14,333 nt of DNA from an uncultured Ancrocorticia sp. (GTDB taxonomy: Bacteria; Actinomycetota; Actinomycetes; Actinomycetales; Actinomycetaceae), in contig CAJPTB010000010.1 of assembly GCA_905373325.1 (NCBI GenBank), forward strand, positions 1-14,333, in the 5' to 3' direction. A program made the position numbers and the translations under genes. Below are positions 1 to 6,990 of this stretch, in pieces. The notes beneath the pieces were generated by a model. That model had not been told where the DNA came from, ran no database searches, and was given only the letters and a program-made list of their open reading frames with translations. Each line of letters opens with the position of its first letter. Position 1 is the first letter of the stretch.

Positions 1-24
1 CCGCGCAGGCCTCGATCAAAGTCA
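1..24. repeat. 24-bp inverted copy of an internal piece of the lipoprotein gene (partner 354-377)
   Basis: Bases 1-24 are the exact reverse complement of bases 354-377, which lie inside the coding sequence of the neighbouring lipoprotein. In the plus direction 1-23 can be read as A-Q-A-S-I-K-V, the same peptide the lipoprotein gene encodes there on the minus strand. The similarity fades after base 24, and it may continue to the left of the window. I see the repeat directly. Whether it is the edge of another gene copy, a recombination scar or an assembly chimera cannot be decided here. Confidence 0.85.
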
Positions 25-125
25 TCGGCTGCCTCCCCCTTGCCCGCCGCCTCGCGTCATCGGCTGCCTCCCATTTGCCCACCGCCTCCCGTCATCAGCC
101 GCCTCCGCCCCTTTGTCTTCCGCCT
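21..125. repeat. 35-bp tandem repeat, three units, downstream of the lipoprotein gene
   Basis: Units at 21-55 and 56-90 are both 35 bp and nearly identical. A third, more diverged unit starts at 91 and runs to about 125. Each unit begins GTCATC followed by GGCTGCC or AGCCGCC, and on the minus strand is rich in GGAGGCGG. The last codons of the lipoprotein gene (about 132-152) have the same GGAGGCGGGAGG flavour, so the array probably grew from the gene's 3' end. There is no spacer of unique sequence between the units. Confidence 0.8.
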
Positions 126-129
126 CCGG

Positions 130-1680
130 TTACCTCCCGCCTCCCGGCATGCTCATGCGGTTTTCGTCGTAGTCTCCGGCCGTCGCGGTCACGACTTGCT
201 CGCCGTCGACCTTGATCGTGTACTTCTTTCCCTTGACGACGTCGGGCGAGGAGAACACGAAGGAGCCCGCGTTCTTCGCGAGCGTGTAGGAGGCGATCTG
301 CTTGCCGTTCGAATCGAACACAGCGAAAGTCGAGCCTTTGCTCGCTTGGCCGGTGACTTTGATCGAGGCCTGCGCGGAGGGCGTCGAGGGCGCCTGGTCC
401 ATGCCTTGGGATCCCGCGGCGAAAAGGGCGCCCCCGGCCATCGTCAGGCCGCTTTCGGCGTCGATGGCGCCGTTTCCGCCGGCCGTCGGCCCCCAGACTG
501 TCATCTTTCCGCCGCTCATGTAACCTGCGCCGTTCGAGTCGAATCCGTCGCCTTGGGCGTTGACCGTCCAGTCGCCGCCGGTCACGGACAGCCACGGCGA
601 GTCGCCGCCGGTGGCGTTCAGCCCGTCATCGCTGGAAGTTATGGCCGCCGAGCCTCCGGCCAGGAGGATTGTGGCGCCCTCGACGCCCTCCTGCGATTTC
701 GCCACCTTCGTCGAGCCTCCGGCGAGAATCACGTCCGACGTCGCGTCGATCGCGTCGGATCCCGCCGACGCCGTGACGTTTCCGCCCGTCACAAGCACGT
801 ATCCGCGGCCCGAGGCGGTCTCGTTGTCGGCTTTGACCGCGTCTCCCTTTGCCTGAAGGGAGAGGGTCCCCCCGGCTATGACCACGTAGTCCTGGCCGCG
901 CACGGCGTCGTCGGCGGCCTTGACGTTGATCTTGCCGCCCAGAATGACGAGCCCGTCCGAGCTGGAGACGCCGTCGTTGCCGTTGCCGGTCACGTTGAGC
1001 GTCCCGGCGCCGCCGAGCGTCAGGTCCGCCGAAGAGGCGATCGCAGCCGTGGGGCCGCTGGAATCAGCGTGCTTCGAGGTGTCGGACACGGAGTTGACGG
1101 TGCCCTCGGCGGCAACGACCACCGCTTCGTCGGCGCTCTTCACGCGAATCGCGGCGTCGGTCGAAGACGAGATCTCGGCGCCGTCAAGCACGATTTTCAC
1201 CTTGTCGGAATCCGCGGCCGTCACGAGGATCTGGCCGGTGAATTTGCCGGAAAGCACGTAGGTTCCAGCCGAGGAGATCGTCACTTTGCCCTCGCTCGCC
1301 GCGGCGCCGGAGCCTTCGACCGAAGCGGACGCGCCGTTCAGCGAGACCTTGGTCGCCGAGGCGGCGTCGTACTGCGCGTCGTTCGAATCGGCGTGCGGCT
1401 TCTGGTTCTCAGCCATGACGCTCTCGACGGTCGCCTTGGCGGCCGTCACCGTCGTCGAATACACGTCGCCGGAGGGAACAGACTTCTCGGACGCGTTGCG
1501 CAGGGAGTCGAGCGTCTTCAAACCGTCGCCGTCCGTTGCGGCGACGTTTGCGGAGCCCGCCGACGAGTTCGAGGCCGCGCCGACCTCGGAGGCCTCCGAA
1601 GAGCCGACTTTGCAGCCGCCCAGAGCCGCTCCCGCTATGAGCGCGACGGCCGCGAATTTCCTTCTCAGATTCTTCTTCAT
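130..1680 (-). CDS. Lipoprotein with Cthe_2159-type carbohydrate-binding beta-helix (cassette 1)
   Basis: A 516-residue exported lipoprotein. Residues 1-23 form a lipoprotein signal: KK..RRK, a hydrophobic stretch and the lipobox LGGC with Cys23. A Ser/Ala/Asp-rich linker follows. From about residue 150 come short repeated strands rich in Gly-Gly, Asn and Asp (for example LTLGGAGTLNVTGNGNDG, SSDDGLNATGG), as in parallel beta-helices. I assign these to the Cthe_2159 carbohydrate-binding family (formerly DUF4353), whose founding member binds acidic sugars; the ligand here is unknown. The ATG at 1680 is chosen because AGGAG lies 10 bases upstream and the signal peptide begins there; it overlaps the VTC gene stop by four bases (ATGA). 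The C-terminus ends in MPGGGR, unlike the paralogue at 3420-4931, and runs into a tandem repeat. No clear hairpin terminator is seen downstream in the window. Confidence 0.9.
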   Translation of the reverse strand: MKKNLRRKFAAVALIAGAALGGCKVGSSEASEVGAASNSSAGSANVAATDGDGLKTLDSLRNASEKSVPSGDVYSTTVTAAKATVESVMAENQKPHADSNDAQYDAASATKVSLNGASASVEGSGAAASEGKVTISSAGTYVLSGKFTGQILVTAADSDKVKIVLDGAEISSSTDAAIRVKSADEAVVVAAEGTVNSVSDTSKHADSSGPTAAIASSADLTLGGAGTLNVTGNGNDGVSSSDGLVILGGKINVKAADDAVRGQDYVVIAGGTLSLQAKGDAVKADNETASGRGYVLVTGGNVTASAGSDAIDATSDVILAGGSTKVAKSQEGVEGATILLAGGSAAITSSDDGLNATGGDSPWLSVTGGDWTVNAQGDGFDSNGAGYMSGGKMTVWGPTAGGNGAIDAESGLTMAGGALFAAGSQGMDQAPSTPSAQASIKVTGQASKGSTFAVFDSNGKQIASYTLAKNAGSFVFSSPDVVKGKKYTIKVDGEQVVTATAGDYDENRMSMPGGGR

Positions 1681-2540
1681 GTTCTTTCGTCTCCTAGTCT
1701 TTTCATCGCCCTGTTCCAACGGTTGGAGGGCAATTCGGGATGGATCGACGCGACGCCGAGCGCGTATTTCGAGATCCTCAGCGGGCGGTGTCCGCTGCGC
1801 CACAGCCACCTGTCGGCGGCGGAGGCCCGCCCGGCGGACTTCGTTTCAACGACGACGCCCGGAACCTCGACGCGCACGCCGCCCGAGGGCGCGCAGAGGA
1901 CGAGGCCGCGATCGGCCGTCAGCCGAGAGCCTCCGGGAAGGCAAAGGGTCGAACGCGTGTACACCGATCGGACCGCCGGGATCAGGCTGGCCGCGACCCT
2001 CAGCGCCTCGCGCCGACTTTCTGCGATCCCTCTGTCCGCCAGGCGTTCAGCCAGCCATTCGCGCACTTCGGGCCGAACAAGCAGATCGGGGCGTTTCACG
2101 CTGCTGCGCCCATGGCGCATGGCCGCGCAGGCGCTCACCGGGACGTCCTCCAAACGGAGCCTGTCTTTGACGTTGTGCCCGCGCCCCGAGCGAGTCTTCA
2201 ATTCGAGGAAGTGCGTCCCCGAATCGAGGTAGACCCGGGAGCGGAGCTTGAAACGCCGGCGGCGCTTGGTGGCGGCCGCGCGATAGAGGGAGAAATCGGG
2301 CGTGTCGTCGTAGTCGGACAGGTAGCCGAAGGCCGACTGCCCGTCGATGGCCAACGCGCGCGCCCCATTTGCCGCCAGCGAGGCGACGAGGTCTGCCGCG
2401 ACGTCGGCCTGAAGAAGGTATTTGCGATCGATTCTCGTGAGAAGCGAGGCGTTGGCGGAAAGCTCGTCGAGGGCGATCTCCGGCAGCCGCGCGAAAGATT
2501 CGCCGACGGCGTCGGCGGTCCGCATGTCCGGAACCGCCAT
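1677..2540 (-). CDS. VTC-domain polyphosphate polymerase-like protein (cassette 1)
   Basis: A 287-residue cytoplasmic protein of the VTC superfamily (triphosphate-tunnel fold, the catalytic fold of yeast Vtc4 polyphosphate polymerase). Visible hallmarks are DRKY at 38-41, the basic strand KRRRRFKLRSR at 92-102, ELKTR at 113-117, KDR at 125-127, ETK at 232-234 and SKY at 257-259. These match the alternating basic and acidic strands that line the tunnel and hold nucleotide, polyphosphate and metal. Polymerase activity is inferred from family only. Where the paralogue has SDYYDT, this copy has SDYDDT. The start at 2540 overlaps the DUF4956 stop by one base (TGATG), with GAGGG eight bases upstream. 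The stop overlaps the lipoprotein start. Translational coupling in the order DUF4956-VTC-lipoprotein is likely. Confidence 0.9.
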   Translation of the reverse strand: MAVPDMRTADAVGESFARLPEIALDELSANASLLTRIDRKYLLQADVAADLVASLAANGARALAIDGQSAFGYLSDYDDTPDFSLYRAAATKRRRRFKLRSRVYLDSGTHFLELKTRSGRGHNVKDRLRLEDVPVSACAAMRHGRSSVKRPDLLVRPEVREWLAERLADRGIAESRREALRVAASLIPAVRSVYTRSTLCLPGGSRLTADRGLVLCAPSGGVRVEVPGVVVETKSAGRASAADRWLWRSGHRPLRISKYALGVASIHPELPSNRWNRAMKRLGDERT

Positions 2541-3124
2541 CAGGCGGCCCTCAGGTTTCGGAGCCGAGCGCTTTCGACGGCCGCTTTCCCGCCGCATCGC
2601 ACGTCGACCGTTGTGGAATCGTTGACGTAATCGAGCCTGACGATGCTCACTTCGCGCACGGCCATGCCCGTGCGCGCCTCGATGAACCGGGCGAGCTCGT
2701 CGGCGTCGTCGATAGCGCGGTCGACCACCATCGCCATGTGCCGGGAGCCGGACATGACGCGGCTGGAATCGACGACGCCGAGCGCGAGAACGACGCCGCC
2801 GATCAGAGCGGCCGCCGCCGCGAACGGCATTCCCGATCCGAGGCCGCCGATGAGCCCGATGGCGAGGGCGGCGAAGTAGTATGCAACCTCGACCTGGCTC
2901 AGCTCGGTCGAGCGCAGGCGGATGATCGAGAGCACGCCGAATAGGCCGAGCCCCAGCCCCGCGCCCACAGTCGCCGTGGACAAAGCCGTGGTCACGGCCA
3001 GCACACCGACGTTGACGCCCAGAAGGGCGACCGCGAGGTCCTTGCGCCGATGGCGCGGATAGTACAGCGCGAACGCGAGCGCGCATATCGCCGCTATGTC
3101 AAGGGCAAAGAGTTGGACGTCCAT
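2540..3124 (-). CDS. DUF4956 membrane protein (cassette 1)
   Basis: A 194-residue protein, first gene of cassette 1. Residues 1-118 hold about four to five hydrophobic segments (roughly 5-22, 29-49, 55-67, 79-95, 99-117), with the basic loop YYPRHRRKD between the first two and the conserved stretch FGVLSIIRLRSTELSQVEVA near 62-81. Residues 120-194 form a small soluble domain containing REVSIVRLDYVNDST. I assign it to the DUF4956 family, which is often found next to VTC-domain genes; its biochemical role is not established. As a membrane partner it could anchor the VTC enzyme or help export its product (inference). The ATG at 3124 is chosen because AAGGAGG lies four bases upstream; an in-frame upstream extension has no membrane or family character. 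A central part (2844-2998) is base-identical to the second copy. Confidence 0.88.
   Translation of the reverse strand: MDVQLFALDIAAICALAFALYYPRHRRKDLAVALLGVNVGVLAVTTALSTATVGAGLGLGLFGVLSIIRLRSTELSQVEVAYYFAALAIGLIGGLGSGMPFAAAAALIGGVVLALGVVDSSRVMSGSRHMAMVVDRAIDDADELARFIEARTGMAVREVSIVRLDYVNDSTTVDVRCGGKAAVESARLRNLRAA
2844..2998. repeat. 155-bp exact repeat shared by the two DUF4956 genes (copy A)
   Basis: Bases 2844-2998 and 6109-6263 are identical over 155 positions in direct orientation, 3265 bp apart. They encode about residues 43-94 of the DUF4956 proteins. Flanking coding sequence diverges at many synonymous and non-synonymous sites, so the block stands out from the general level of duplication. 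A shorter 38-bp identical block joins 2622-2659 and 5887-5924. Confidence 0.92.
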
Positions 3125-3335
3125 ACTGCCTCCTTCTTGCGAGCCCCGCACGCCCGGACGCTCCGAGCCGCGGGCGTTGCCTCGCCAACCCGTCAAGAAT
3201 GAGAAACGCAGCTCGATTTTCCCAATGTTTTATCCGAAGCTTTTCTGGGAACAGTCTCGAACTTTGTTTTATGTCGACCAAAGCGATTCGACCCGGCCGC
3301 GCCAGACTCGCTTGCAATCGGCGGCGTCCGAAAAG
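3125..3335 (-). promoter_or_regulatory. Leader and probable promoter region of cassette 1
   Basis: This gap between the cassette 2 terminator and the cassette 1 start includes a stretch at about 3195-3285 that is clearly AT-richer than the genes around it. Because the upstream operon ends in a strong terminator, cassette 1 very likely needs its own minus-strand promoter here. I could not single out a convincing -35/-10 pair; GATAAA-like and CATAAA-like hexamers occur on the minus strand without a good partner. Bases 3151-3156 and 3171-3176 (CGCCCG/CGGGCG) could pair in the leader RNA. Confidence 0.4.
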
Positions 3336-3377
3336 GCGAATCCCGCGGAACGCCTGGAAATGTTCCGCGGGATTCGC
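3336..3377 (-). terminator. Intrinsic terminator of cassette 2
   Basis: Bases 3336-3350 (GCGAATCCCGCGGAA) and 3363-3377 (TTCCGCGGGATTCGC) form a perfect 15-bp stem with a 12-base loop. Reading on the minus strand, the stem is followed by CCTTTTCGG, a short T-run. It lies 43 bases beyond the stop codon of the lipoprotein gene at 3420. It insulates cassette 1 from cassette 2. Confidence 0.85.
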
Positions 3378-3419
3378 GTCTGGAAGGCAGACGGCGGGCC
3401 GGGCCCGCGCAGATTCGCC

Positions 3420-4931
3420 CTACTTGAAGTCGCCGGCTTTGGCCTTGGCGATCTCGTGGCCGTCGACGACGATCTTGTACTCCTTGCCCTTCGCCAGGTC
3501 GGCGGAGGAGAAGAAGATCGAACTCACGTCCTTCGTGAGGGTGTGCTTGGCCAGTTCCTTGCCCCCCGATTCGACGACGGTGACGGTGGTCTGCGCCTTG
3601 ACCGCGGCGTCGACCTTGATCGCCGTCTGAGACGAGCCCGACGACGGCGTTTCGTCCATGCCCGAGGGGCCCGCGGCGAACAGGGTGCCGCCGTCGATTT
3701 CAAGGCCGGTCTCGGCGTCGAGCGAGGCCGCACGCGTGTCGGTGGGGCCGTAGATCGTCATCTTTCCCCCGCCGATGTAGGCGGCGCCGTTGGAGTCGAA
3801 GCCGTCGCCCCCGGTGTCCAGACGCCACTCGCCCCCGGAAACGGAGAGCCAGGGCCTGACGCCGGTGGCGTTGATGCCGTCGTCGGTCGTTTTGACGTCG
3901 GCCTTGCCCCCCGCAAGGAGGACGTGGGCCGCCTCGATGCCCTCCTTGGAGCCCGCAATCTTGATATTGCCGCCGGCGATGACGATCTCGGTTTTCGCGT
4001 TCACGGCGTTGGACGAACCGCCGTTGATCGTCAGGTCGCCGCCCGTGACGAGCACGTATCCGCGGCCCGACTTGGTCTCGTTTTCGGACTTGATGCCGTT
4101 GCCCTTGCCGTTGACGTCGAGCGTGCCGCCGGCTATGACCACGTAGTCCTGGCCGCGCACGGCGTCGTCGGGGGCGCTGACGCTGATCTTCCCGCCGGTC
4201 ACGACGAGGCCGTCGGAGCTGGAGATGCCGTCGTTGGCGTTCCCGGTGACCTTGAGCTCGCCCTTGCCGCCGACGGTGAGGTCCGCGGACGACGCGAGGG
4301 CGGCCGACGGCCCCTTCGCATTGCCGGCGTAGCTCGACGTGTCGGACAGGCTGTTGGAGGTGCCTTCTGCGGCGATGACGACCGCCTCGTCGGCCGTCTT
4401 CACCCGAATGGCCGAGTCCTTGGACGAGGAGATGTTGGCGTTCTTGAGGACGATTTTCACCTTCGCCGTGTCCGGCGCCTCGACCGTGACCGTCCCGTTG
4501 AAGGAGCCTGAGAGCACGTAGGTGCCGTCCTGCTTGATGGTCACGGAGTCCTGCGTCGCGCTCGCGCCCTTGCCCGAAACCTTCGGCGTGCCGTCGAGCT
4601 GGATCGTCGTCGCGGAGGACTCCTTGTAATCGGCGTCGTTGGAATCGGCGTGCGGTTTTTGGTTCTCCGCCATGACCGCCTCGGGAGTGGCCCCGTTCGG
4701 CTTGACGGAGGACGCGTAAATGTCGCCTCCCGTGGGGACTTTCTTTCCCGAAACGTTGCGCAGCGAATCGAGGATCTTCAATCCGTCGGTCTCGCCAGAG
4801 CCCACAATCGACGACCCCTTGGACGTCGATTTCGTTCCGTTCGTGTCGGACTTCCCGTCGCCGCATCCGGCCAGGGCGAGGCCCCCGACGGCGAGGACCG
4901 CCGCCGCGTGTCTATGGATTTTCCCAGTCAT
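3420..4931 (-). CDS. Lipoprotein with Cthe_2159-type carbohydrate-binding beta-helix (cassette 2)
   Basis: A 503-residue paralogue of the lipoprotein at 130-1680. The signal peptide ends in the lipobox LAGC with Cys23, followed by a Ser/Thr/Gly/Asp-rich linker. Shared landmarks with the paralogue are LDSLRN, VMAENQKPHADSNDA, RVKTADEAVV, SSADLTVGGKG, NDGISSSDGLV, DDAVRGQDYVVIAGGTL and GRGYVLVTGG, laid out as short beta-helix rungs. Family knowledge suggests binding of (acidic) polysaccharide at the cell surface; the ligand is not known. The start at 4931 sits 7 bases beyond the VTC stop, and the SD (AAGGAG) is 11 bases upstream, overlapping the end of the VTC gene. The protein ends in AKAGDFK and lacks the glycine-rich tail of the first copy. 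A terminator follows. Confidence 0.9.
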   Translation of the reverse strand: MTGKIHRHAAAVLAVGGLALAGCGDGKSDTNGTKSTSKGSSIVGSGETDGLKILDSLRNVSGKKVPTGGDIYASSVKPNGATPEAVMAENQKPHADSNDADYKESSATTIQLDGTPKVSGKGASATQDSVTIKQDGTYVLSGSFNGTVTVEAPDTAKVKIVLKNANISSSKDSAIRVKTADEAVVIAAEGTSNSLSDTSSYAGNAKGPSAALASSADLTVGGKGELKVTGNANDGISSSDGLVVTGGKISVSAPDDAVRGQDYVVIAGGTLDVNGKGNGIKSENETKSGRGYVLVTGGDLTINGGSSNAVNAKTEIVIAGGNIKIAGSKEGIEAAHVLLAGGKADVKTTDDGINATGVRPWLSVSGGEWRLDTGGDGFDSNGAAYIGGGKMTIYGPTDTRAASLDAETGLEIDGGTLFAAGPSGMDETPSSGSSQTAIKVDAAVKAQTTVTVVESGGKELAKHTLTKDVSSIFFSSADLAKGKEYKIVVDGHEIAKAKAGDFK

Positions 4932-4938
4932 CGGATAG

Positions 4939-5808
4939 CTATCTCCTTATTCCTAGTTTGGTCATTGTCGAATGCCAGCGGTTGGCTGGCAGCTCGGGAT
5001 GGACGATTGCCGTGCCAATGGCGTATTTGGACACTCGGGACGGCCGTATGCCGCGGGACCACAGCCACCGGTCGACGTCGGATGTGCGTCCGCTGGATTT
5101 GGTTTCGACCACCACTTCGGGAAACTCGAACCCGGAGTCCTCTCCGGGGCCCGCAAGCACGAGGCCCCGGTCGATCGTCAACCTGGAATCGTCAGGGAGG
5201 CAGACCGTCGAGCGCCGGTAGTACGAGCGGCTCGACGGCACAAGGCTCGCCAGGGTTCTGAGCCCCTCCCTGTGAGTGGCCGTAACGCCGCGGCTGACGA
5301 GAAGCTTGGCCGCCCAAGGGAGCACCTCCGAACGCGTGAGCGGTTCGGCGGGGTCTCCGCGGTAGAAACAGTCCTTCGAGCGGACGTCTTCCAGCCGCAG
5401 ACGGTCTTTGACGTTTTGGCCTCGCCCGGACCGGGTCTTGAGCTCCATGAAGTGCAGCCCCGAATCGAGGTAGATCCGGGAGCGGAGTTTGAAACGCCGA
5501 CGGCGCTTGGTGGCGGCCGCGCGATAGAGGGCGAAGTCCAGTGTGTCGTAGTAATCCGAGAGGTAGCTGAAGGTCTGAAGCCCGTCGATCGTCAAGGCGC
5601 AGGCCCCGATGTCGCAGAGAAAGCCGACCATCTCGGCGACCGTCCTGTCTGGGACGAGGTACTTGCGGTCGGTCCGTTTGAGCAGCTCGGCCCGTGCAGA
5701 CAGCTCATGGAGAGAGATCTCCGGCAAGCCGAACAGCTCGAATCCGTCCCTCTTCGGACTCAACTTGGCCTCTGCTTCGCTCGCACCCGTCATAGACATC
5801 ACCGCCAT
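4939..5808 (-). CDS. VTC-domain polyphosphate polymerase-like protein (cassette 2)
   Basis: A 289-residue paralogue of the protein at 1677-2540, predicted cytoplasmic and built on the triphosphate-tunnel fold. Motifs in order are DRKY 47-50, SDYYDT 84-89, KRRRRFKLRSR 101-111, ELKTR 122-126, KDR 134-136, ETK 235-237 and SKY 260-262. All the basic and acidic hallmark strands of the first copy are kept, so both copies may be active. The substrate (ATP to polyphosphate, or another phosphate-rich product) is a family-based inference. The start codon overlaps the DUF4956 stop by one base (TGATG), with GAGGG eight bases upstream, the same junction design as in cassette 1. The lipoprotein gene begins 7 bases after its stop. 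Confidence 0.9.
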   Translation of the reverse strand: MAVMSMTGASEAEAKLSPKRDGFELFGLPEISLHELSARAELLKRTDRKYLVPDRTVAEMVGFLCDIGACALTIDGLQTFSYLSDYYDTLDFALYRAAATKRRRRFKLRSRIYLDSGLHFMELKTRSGRGQNVKDRLRLEDVRSKDCFYRGDPAEPLTRSEVLPWAAKLLVSRGVTATHREGLRTLASLVPSSRSYYRRSTVCLPDDSRLTIDRGLVLAGPGEDSGFEFPEVVVETKSSGRTSDVDRWLWSRGIRPSRVSKYAIGTAIVHPELPANRWHSTMTKLGIRR

Positions 5809-6389
5809 CAGGCTGCCCTCAACGACTTCGTCTCCCGGATCTGGGCCCGCCCCTTCGAGCAGCGGACGTCGACCATGGTGGAGTCATTGACGTAATCGAG
5901 CCTGACGATGCTCACTTCGCGCACTTTCATATCGGTGCGACGCTCAATGTACCGCGCAAGCTCTTCCGGATTGGAAAGGGCCCTGTCCACGACCAGCGTC
6001 ATGTGGCTCGAACCCGTCATCACAAGCTTCGAATCGGCCACCGCGAGGGCGAAGATGATCGCGGCGATGAGCAGCGCCGCGATGCCGAGGGACATGCCTT
6101 CGCCCATTCCGCCGATGAGCCCGATGGCGAGGGCGGCGAAGTAGTATGCAACCTCGACCTGGCTCAGCTCGGTCGAGCGCAGGCGGATGATCGAGAGCAC
6201 GCCGAATAGGCCGAGCCCCAGCCCCGCGCCCACAGTCGCCGTGGACAAAGCCGTGGTCACGGCGAAAACTCCGATGTTGACGCCCAGAAGGGCGACGGCC
6301 AAGTCTTTGCGCCTGTGTCGTGGATAGTACAGCGCGAACGCCAATGCCCCGATCGCTGTAAGGTCGACGGCGAAAAGGGGATAGTTCAT
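5808..6389 (-). CDS. DUF4956 membrane protein (cassette 2)
   Basis: A 193-residue paralogue of the protein at 2540-3124 and first gene of cassette 2. It has the same layout: an N-terminal hydrophobic segment, the loop YYPRHRRKD, further membrane segments to about residue 117, and a soluble C-terminal domain with REVSIVRLDYVNDST. The ATG at 6389 is preceded by AGGAG with six bases of spacing. A long in-frame extension upstream to 6623 is Arg/Pro/Gly-rich with no membrane or family character, so I reject it. The tip of the protein (RETKSLRAA) matches the RNLRAA end of the first copy. Likely a membrane partner of the VTC protein encoded immediately downstream (inference from gene order and coupling). 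Confidence 0.88.
   Translation of the reverse strand: MNYPLFAVDLTAIGALAFALYYPRHRRKDLAVALLGVNIGVFAVTTALSTATVGAGLGLGLFGVLSIIRLRSTELSQVEVAYYFAALAIGLIGGMGEGMSLGIAALLIAAIIFALAVADSKLVMTGSSHMTLVVDRALSNPEELARYIERRTDMKVREVSIVRLDYVNDSTMVDVRCSKGRAQIRETKSLRAA
6109..6263. repeat. 155-bp exact repeat shared by the two DUF4956 genes (copy B)
   Basis: Direct-orientation partner of 2844-2998, identical at every base by eye. The first mismatches on either side are at 6108 and 6264. It could be substrate or product of homologous recombination between the cassettes. Confidence 0.92.
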
Positions 6390-6831
6390 GGTTATCTCCT
6401 GTCGTGGTCTTTCATCGCCGCCCCTCGCGAGGCGGAGGCCGGACCCAGAAGCTTGCGTGGTTGTCTTCTGCGGTTTGCCGCGACGCCCGACGCCGTCGTC
6501 AAACGGCTCAGGCTTCTCGTTGCTTGACCCTTTCCGAACTCGCGACGGGTGCGCGCAAAGACGGTTTACGTTGCGGCGACCGCTGAAGGTGGGAACGAAA
6601 GCCGCACGCCTCGGATCCGGCATGGTCGCAATGCGATGAAGTTATTTGAGTTGTGGAAGTGTGGACCGCTTCAATCCAGATAAAAACAGCGTGCCAGAGA
6701 TCGACTTCGTTTTCTAGTGTTTGCGACACACTGAGTTTGCGCAGGCGAATCGGCGGTTCTTCCCCGACGGCCAGTATTCATTGATACTTCGACAATTTAG
6801 AGGTTGATTTCGACATGAGCGAAAAAACCGA

Positions 6832-6849
6832 TGTCGCCGATTTGCGACA
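6832..6849. promoter_or_regulatory. Operator-like palindrome TGTCGC-N6-GCGACA
   Basis: A perfect 6-6-6 inverted repeat at 6832-6837 and 6844-6849, with another TGTCGC half-site at 6854-6859 and a GCGACA half-site at 6723-6728. The spacing fits a dimeric helix-turn-helix regulator. No known regulator motif is claimed. It lies in the divergent region between cassette 2 and the DUF4190 genes. Confidence 0.35.
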
Positions 6850-6944
6850 CGGCTGTCGCTGGCGGCCTGACGCACCGGGCCTGTCTGAGTTTCGGGCAGG
6901 CCCGAGGATGCAGGCTCGCTTGGAGCCGTCAGGACGCAAAAGCG

Positions 6945-6960
6945 TTGCGCATGAGCGCAA
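6945..6960. promoter_or_regulatory. Operator-like palindrome TTGCGC-ATGA-GCGCAA
   Basis: A perfect inverted repeat with six-base arms and a four-base centre, ending 30 bases before the -35-like element at 6991. Position and symmetry suggest a regulator site for the gene at 7109, but it could be chance in GC-rich DNA. Confidence 0.3.
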
Positions 6961-6990
6961 GCGCGGGCTGAATCGAACAGTATCTCAACT

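Larger units (their letters stand above)
6390..6990. other. Intergenic region between cassette 2 and the DUF4190 genes
   Basis: About 600 bases without a gene I can support. It must hold the minus-strand promoter of cassette 2 and upstream elements for the plus-strand gene at 7109. The part at 6640-6830 is AT-richer than its surroundings. TTTGCGACAC occurs at 6720-6729 and again at 6841-6850. Short open frames on both strands here lack ribosome binding sites and recognisable protein character. A possible hairpin pairs 6876-6883 (CGGGCCTG) with 6897-6904 (CAGGCCCG). I found no -35/-10 pair for cassette 2 that I trust. Confidence 0.5.

Noticed and set aside
21..125. CRISPR array
   Set aside because: The 35-bp units are directly contiguous with no unique spacers and there are no cas genes; it is a simple tandem repeat.
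1681..1809. N-terminal extension of the first lipoprotein to an upstream in-frame start at 1809
   Set aside because: It would bury the lipoprotein signal peptide 43 residues inside the protein and lies wholly within the VTC gene; the ATG at 1680 has a good ribosome binding site.
40..2232. A 730-codon plus-strand open frame antisense to the first lipoprotein and VTC genes
   Set aside because: Arg/Gly/Pro-rich composition, no family features, no ribosome binding site; typical shadow frame in GC-rich DNA opposite well-supported genes.
3096..4511. A 471-codon plus-strand open frame antisense to the second lipoprotein gene
   Set aside because: Same shadow pattern as on the first lipoprotein gene; the antisense lipoprotein has a signal peptide, a paralogue and a terminator.
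6390..6623. N-terminal extension of the second DUF4956 protein
   Set aside because: The extension is Arg/Gly/Pro-rich without membrane segments and has no counterpart in the paralogue; the start at 6389 has AGGAG at proper distance.
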